DNA of 45,281 nt from contig CALDCK010000153.1 in NCBI GenBank assembly GCA_937937315.1, positions 1 through 45,281 on the forward strand. Direction: 5' to 3'. The DNA is from an uncultured bacterium (lineage in GTDB: Bacteria > Myxococcota_A > UBA9160 > SMWR01). Positions 42,148 through 45,281 of this stretch are shown one piece after another. A program made the translations under genes and the position numbers. The notes below the pieces were generated by a model. The model did not search any database. It worked only from the letters and a program-made list of their open reading frames with translations, and had not been told where the DNA came from. Each line of letters opens with the position of its first letter. The first letter of the stretch is position 1.

Positions 42148-42282
42148 GCCTGAACCCTTCCGCCCCTGCCGCGTCGCGAACCGCGTTCATGCGCCCGCAA
42201 CTTCCGTCCCTTCCATCGGTCGGAACGGACGCTTTCTTGAAGGGGCGGAGGGGCTCCCGGGGCGCTCACGCCGGGGGAGGGA

Positions 42283-42708
42283 TCAGTGGGAGAGCTGCAC
42301 CTGCGGGTGGCCTCCCCGCTCTACCTCGATCGGTCCCAGCGACCGGATCTGGACCGCACAGGTCCGAGGGACCCAGGCCCGGACGCGGACCCCGGGGGAG
42401 CTATGGAGCCACCCGAGCCAGGGCTCCGCAGCGCCGGTCAGCACCACGTCGCGGCCCTCTACATGGGCGTCGAAGTGGACGCCGCTGGCGCCGATGCCGC
42501 GCGAGACGGCCTCGAGCCGGATCTCACTTCCTTCGTGGGTCTGAACTGCAACACTTCCGAAGTCCAGGGCGATGCGCAGCGTTCCCCCGCCGGCGGCTGG
42601 AAACGTGCGGTCGAGCTCGCCGCCGTTCGCAGCGGCGGCGAGCCCGATCGCGAGACCGAGGAGGGTCCCGATCGACTTGATCCGCATGTCGACCGAGAGA
42701 GCAAGCAC
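42283..42708 (-). CDS. Small secreted protein with DUF4097-like beta repeats
   Basis: Signal peptide MRIKSIGTLLGLAIGLAAAANGG then LDRTFPAAGGGTLRIALDFGSVAVQTHEGSEIRLEAVSRG. Likely start at internal ATG MRIKS. Confidence 0.6.
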   Translation of the reverse strand: MLALSVDMRIKSIGTLLGLAIGLAAAANGGELDRTFPAAGGGTLRIALDFGSVAVQTHEGSEIRLEAVSRGIGASGVHFDAHVEGRDVVLTGAAEPWLGWLHSSPGVRVRAWVPRTCAVQIRSLGPIEVERGGHPQVQLSH

Positions 42709-42859
42709 CGTGCCACGGGTCGCGGGCGGGCGACGGAGGGCACCGGGTCGGCCCGGATCTACGGAGCCTCATGAGTTCGGGGACTTGCACGAGCCCCGTA
42801 GCTCGGGGTGCCGGCTCGGGACCTCCGCCCGAGCGCAGCCGCATTAGGCATGCCGTGTC

Positions 42860-43564
42860 ATGATGCCCCTCCGCGGTGGGGCCAATCGCCGGTTATCCTT
42901 CCGGGCGATGTGGGGTTGGGCGACCGCGGCAGCGCTCGGGGCCCTGGGCGCGTGGGGGTGCGCCCGGATCTTCGTCGGCTATCCGCCTCCGTCCGGGTCT
43001 CCCCAGGCGCTCCGGCGCCGGGAGCTCGCCACTCTCGCCGCCGTCGCCGAGGCCCTCTTCCCACCCGGCGGAGAGATCCCACCTTCGGGGTCCGATGCGG
43101 GCATCGCGGCCTACGTCGATCGGCTCGTCGCCGCGTCCCAGCCGAGACAGCGTCAGCTGATGCGGGCGCTCTTCTTCCTGATCGAGCACGGCACCCTCGC
43201 CTTTCCCGCACCGGGGGGCCTCTCGGGCCTGCGGCGCTTCTCGGGTCTCGACGCCTCTCAGCGGGAAGCCGTCCTCGACGCCTGGCAGCACAGCGGCTGG
43301 TTCGTGCGGCGGCTCGTCTTCACGAGCCTGCGAGCGCTCTGCACCCTCGGTTACTTCGCCGACCCGACCGTGTTGCGACGCCTGCGCCTCGCGCCCTACG
43401 CGATCGACACTCCCGTGTGTGAGGCCGACCTGCGCTACCCGCGGATCGGAGCGGCCGCGAGCTCGATCCCGTACACGGCGGACGACCTCACCCCGCCGAG
43501 CGACGGCGCGCCCATCGACCTCGACGGCCCGTGGATGGCGGGATTTGCGGAGGACGCGGATTGA
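42860..43564 (+). CDS. Gluconate 2-dehydrogenase subunit 3-like protein
   Basis: RRRELATLAAVAEALFPPGGEIPPSGSDAGIAAYVDRLVA...RRFSGLDASQREAVLDAW; directly precedes and overlaps a GMC oxidoreductase. Confidence 0.65.
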   Translation: MMPLRGGANRRLSFRAMWGWATAAALGALGAWGCARIFVGYPPPSGSPQALRRRELATLAAVAEALFPPGGEIPPSGSDAGIAAYVDRLVAASQPRQRQLMRALFFLIEHGTLAFPAPGGLSGLRRFSGLDASQREAVLDAWQHSGWFVRRLVFTSLRALCTLGYFADPTVLRRLRLAPYAIDTPVCEADLRYPRIGAAASSIPYTADDLTPPSDGAPIDLDGPWMAGFAEDAD

Positions 43565-45087
43565 GCGAGGGGGACCTGCGCGTCTTTGCGGGCTACGACC
43601 GCGACTTCACCGAGGAGGCGGACGCGGTCGTGGTGGGCTCCGGGCCCGGCGGTGCGATCGTTGCCGGCGAGCTCACCCGGGCGGGATACCGGGTCGTGCT
43701 CGTCGAGGAGGGCCCCCCCTTCACGCCGGGCGACTACGAGGTGGACGGGGGGCTGTCGATGGCCCGGACCCTGCGGGAGGGAGGGCTGCGGACCACCGTC
43801 GGAACGGTCATGCCCACGATGCAGGCCGTCGCCCTCGGTGGCGGCTCCCTCGTCAACTCTGCGATCTGCAACCGGGCGCCGGAGTTCGTGCTCGATCGCT
43901 GGTGCGAGGACTTCGATCTCTCCGACACGCACCTCTCGGACCTCGATCCCCACTACGACGCCGTCGCCGAGACGATCGGGATCTCGCCCACCCCGGAAGC
44001 CGTCCAGGGTCGCCGCAACCTCCTCTTCCGGGACGGGTGCGACGCCCTCGGCTTCTCGAGCGAGCCGATCGCGCGCAACGTGCGCGGTTGCCGGGGCAGT
44101 GGAGAGTGCTTCACCGGCTGCCGGTCCCGCGCGAAGCAGTCGATGGACATCACGACGGTGCCCGCGGCGCTGCGCGGCGGCGCCACGGTCCTTACCTCGG
44201 CGCGGGTGGAGGCGGTGGAGACCTCCGGCGATCGCGCGATCGGCGTGATGGGACGCATCGTTGCGCCCTTCACCGGACGTCCCTCGCACCGCTTCCGGGT
44301 GCGCGCCCGGGCGGTGGTGCTGGCGGCGGGCTGCATGGCCACGCCGGTGCTGCTCCAGAAGAGCGGGGGCATCGCCAATCGCTCGGGTCAGGTCGGGCGC
44401 AATCTCCAGTTCCATCCCGGGGTGGGGGTGATGGGAATCTTCCCGGACCGGGTCGAGCCCCAGTTCGGCGCAACCCAGGGATACCAGTCCCGGGAGTTCC
44501 TCGAGGCGGGCTTCAAGCTCGAGACCCTGTGGGCACCGCCCGCCCTGCTGGCGGTCCGACTCCCCGGATCGGGCCTCGACCTCAAGCGCCGTCTCGCGGA
44601 CGTGCCGTACTCCGCCGTGTGGGACGCCATCGCGAGCTGCGACCGCTCCCTCGGTCGGGTCGAAGCGCGACGCAGCGGCTTCGATCCGAAGATCACCTGG
44701 CGATTGAATCCCGACGACACGCCGATCCTGGCCGAGGCGGTCTACCGCCTCGCAGAGATCTTCTTCGCCGCCGGCGCCCGTTCTGTTCTCTGCGGGGTTC
44801 ACGGCTTCCCGGACGAGATTCACACCCTCGAAGAGGCGGAGATCCTGCGCCGCCGCACCCTGCGTCCGTCGGACCTGGTGCTCGGCGGCAATCACGCCTT
44901 CTGCACGACGCGCATGCACGGGGACCCCACCCGGGGCGTCGTAGACGAGCTCGGCCGCTGCCACGACCTCGAGAACCTGTGGATCGCCGACAGCGGCGTC
45001 TTTCCGCGCTGCCCGTCGGTGAATCCCATGTGGACGATCATGGCCCTGGCCCGCCGGACCGCTCTCGCACTGGCAGAACGGCTGTAG
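43561..45087 (+). CDS. GMC-family FAD oxidoreductase
   Basis: DAVVVGSGPGGAIVAGELTRAGYRVVLVEEGPPF, ALGGGSLVNSAICNRAP, NPMWTIMALARRTALALAERL. TTG start at 43561. Confidence 0.88.
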   Translation: MSEGDLRVFAGYDRDFTEEADAVVVGSGPGGAIVAGELTRAGYRVVLVEEGPPFTPGDYEVDGGLSMARTLREGGLRTTVGTVMPTMQAVALGGGSLVNSAICNRAPEFVLDRWCEDFDLSDTHLSDLDPHYDAVAETIGISPTPEAVQGRRNLLFRDGCDALGFSSEPIARNVRGCRGSGECFTGCRSRAKQSMDITTVPAALRGGATVLTSARVEAVETSGDRAIGVMGRIVAPFTGRPSHRFRVRARAVVLAAGCMATPVLLQKSGGIANRSGQVGRNLQFHPGVGVMGIFPDRVEPQFGATQGYQSREFLEAGFKLETLWAPPALLAVRLPGSGLDLKRRLADVPYSAVWDAIASCDRSLGRVEARRSGFDPKITWRLNPDDTPILAEAVYRLAEIFFAAGARSVLCGVHGFPDEIHTLEEAEILRRRTLRPSDLVLGGNHAFCTTRMHGDPTRGVVDELGRCHDLENLWIADSGVFPRCPSVNPMWTIMALARRTALALAERL

Positions 45088-45201
45088 AACCGCTCGAATC
45101 CGCGAGGCTTTCTCCGGAAACGGGGGTCTCCCTTCACTCTCCGGCACGTGCTGCCGATAGATCAGGAGACCGCAGCCCCTCGCGCGGAGGGGGAGGGCTC
45201 G

Positions 45202-45281
45202 ATGCGTCACGTCGCCACGCTGCTCCTGGGACTCGTACTCCTGACTCCATGCCTCGCCTCGGCGGGGAACGGGCAGGGCAG
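45202..45281 (+). CDS. N-terminal fragment of a secreted protein, truncated by the window end
   Basis: ATG at 45202: MRHVATLLLGLVLLTPCLASAGNGQG..., signal-peptide-like; upstream gcggagggggaggg RBS-like stretch. Confidence 0.5.
   Translation, partial: MRHVATLLLGLVLLTPCLASAGNGQG

Noticed and set aside
1-45281. tRNA, rRNA, transposase, integrase or prophage genes
   Set aside because: None recognised on either strand by eye; absence not verified with tRNAscan or HMM searches.

Overview
High-GC bacterial window (the organism cannot be determined from sequence alone; a Myxococcota/deltaproteobacterium-like lineage is only a guess). The main find is a contiguous 11-gene, minus-strand, tightly overlapping cluster at about 2.1-11.5 kb that looks like a complete eukaryote-like ubiquitin-type conjugation system in two back-to-back modules. 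Module A, in transcription order: RING-like Cys protein, ThiF/E1, E2 with a canonical-looking RLCLG active site, an uncharacterised 276-aa protein, a Ubl ending HLGGGLLG, and a JAB/JAMM protein with a Cys-rich insertion. Module B: AAA+ unfoldase-like ATPase, a second Ubl ending IGGAW, a divergent E2-like protein, a second JAB/JAMM peptidase, and a second ThiF/E1. Module B resembles the PRTRC/Bub-type bacterial conjugation gene sets. The cluster is followed upstream by a winged-helix protein and a divergently transcribed HTH plus Rossmann-like protein. The rest of the window holds a subtilase with a Cys-rich tail, a DUF3604/PHP-like lipoprotein, an acyl-CoA carboxylase beta subunit, an MPP-family phosphoesterase, an enoyl-CoA hydratase, a DMT transporter and an AP-superfamily/TPR protein. 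At about 25.8-42.1 kb there is a polysaccharide biosynthesis and Wzm/Wzt ABC export cluster that includes a 995-aa kinase/methyltransferase/toroid/methyltransferase protein. A GMC oxidoreductase pair lies near the right end. All family calls were made by eye from motifs; no database search was run.
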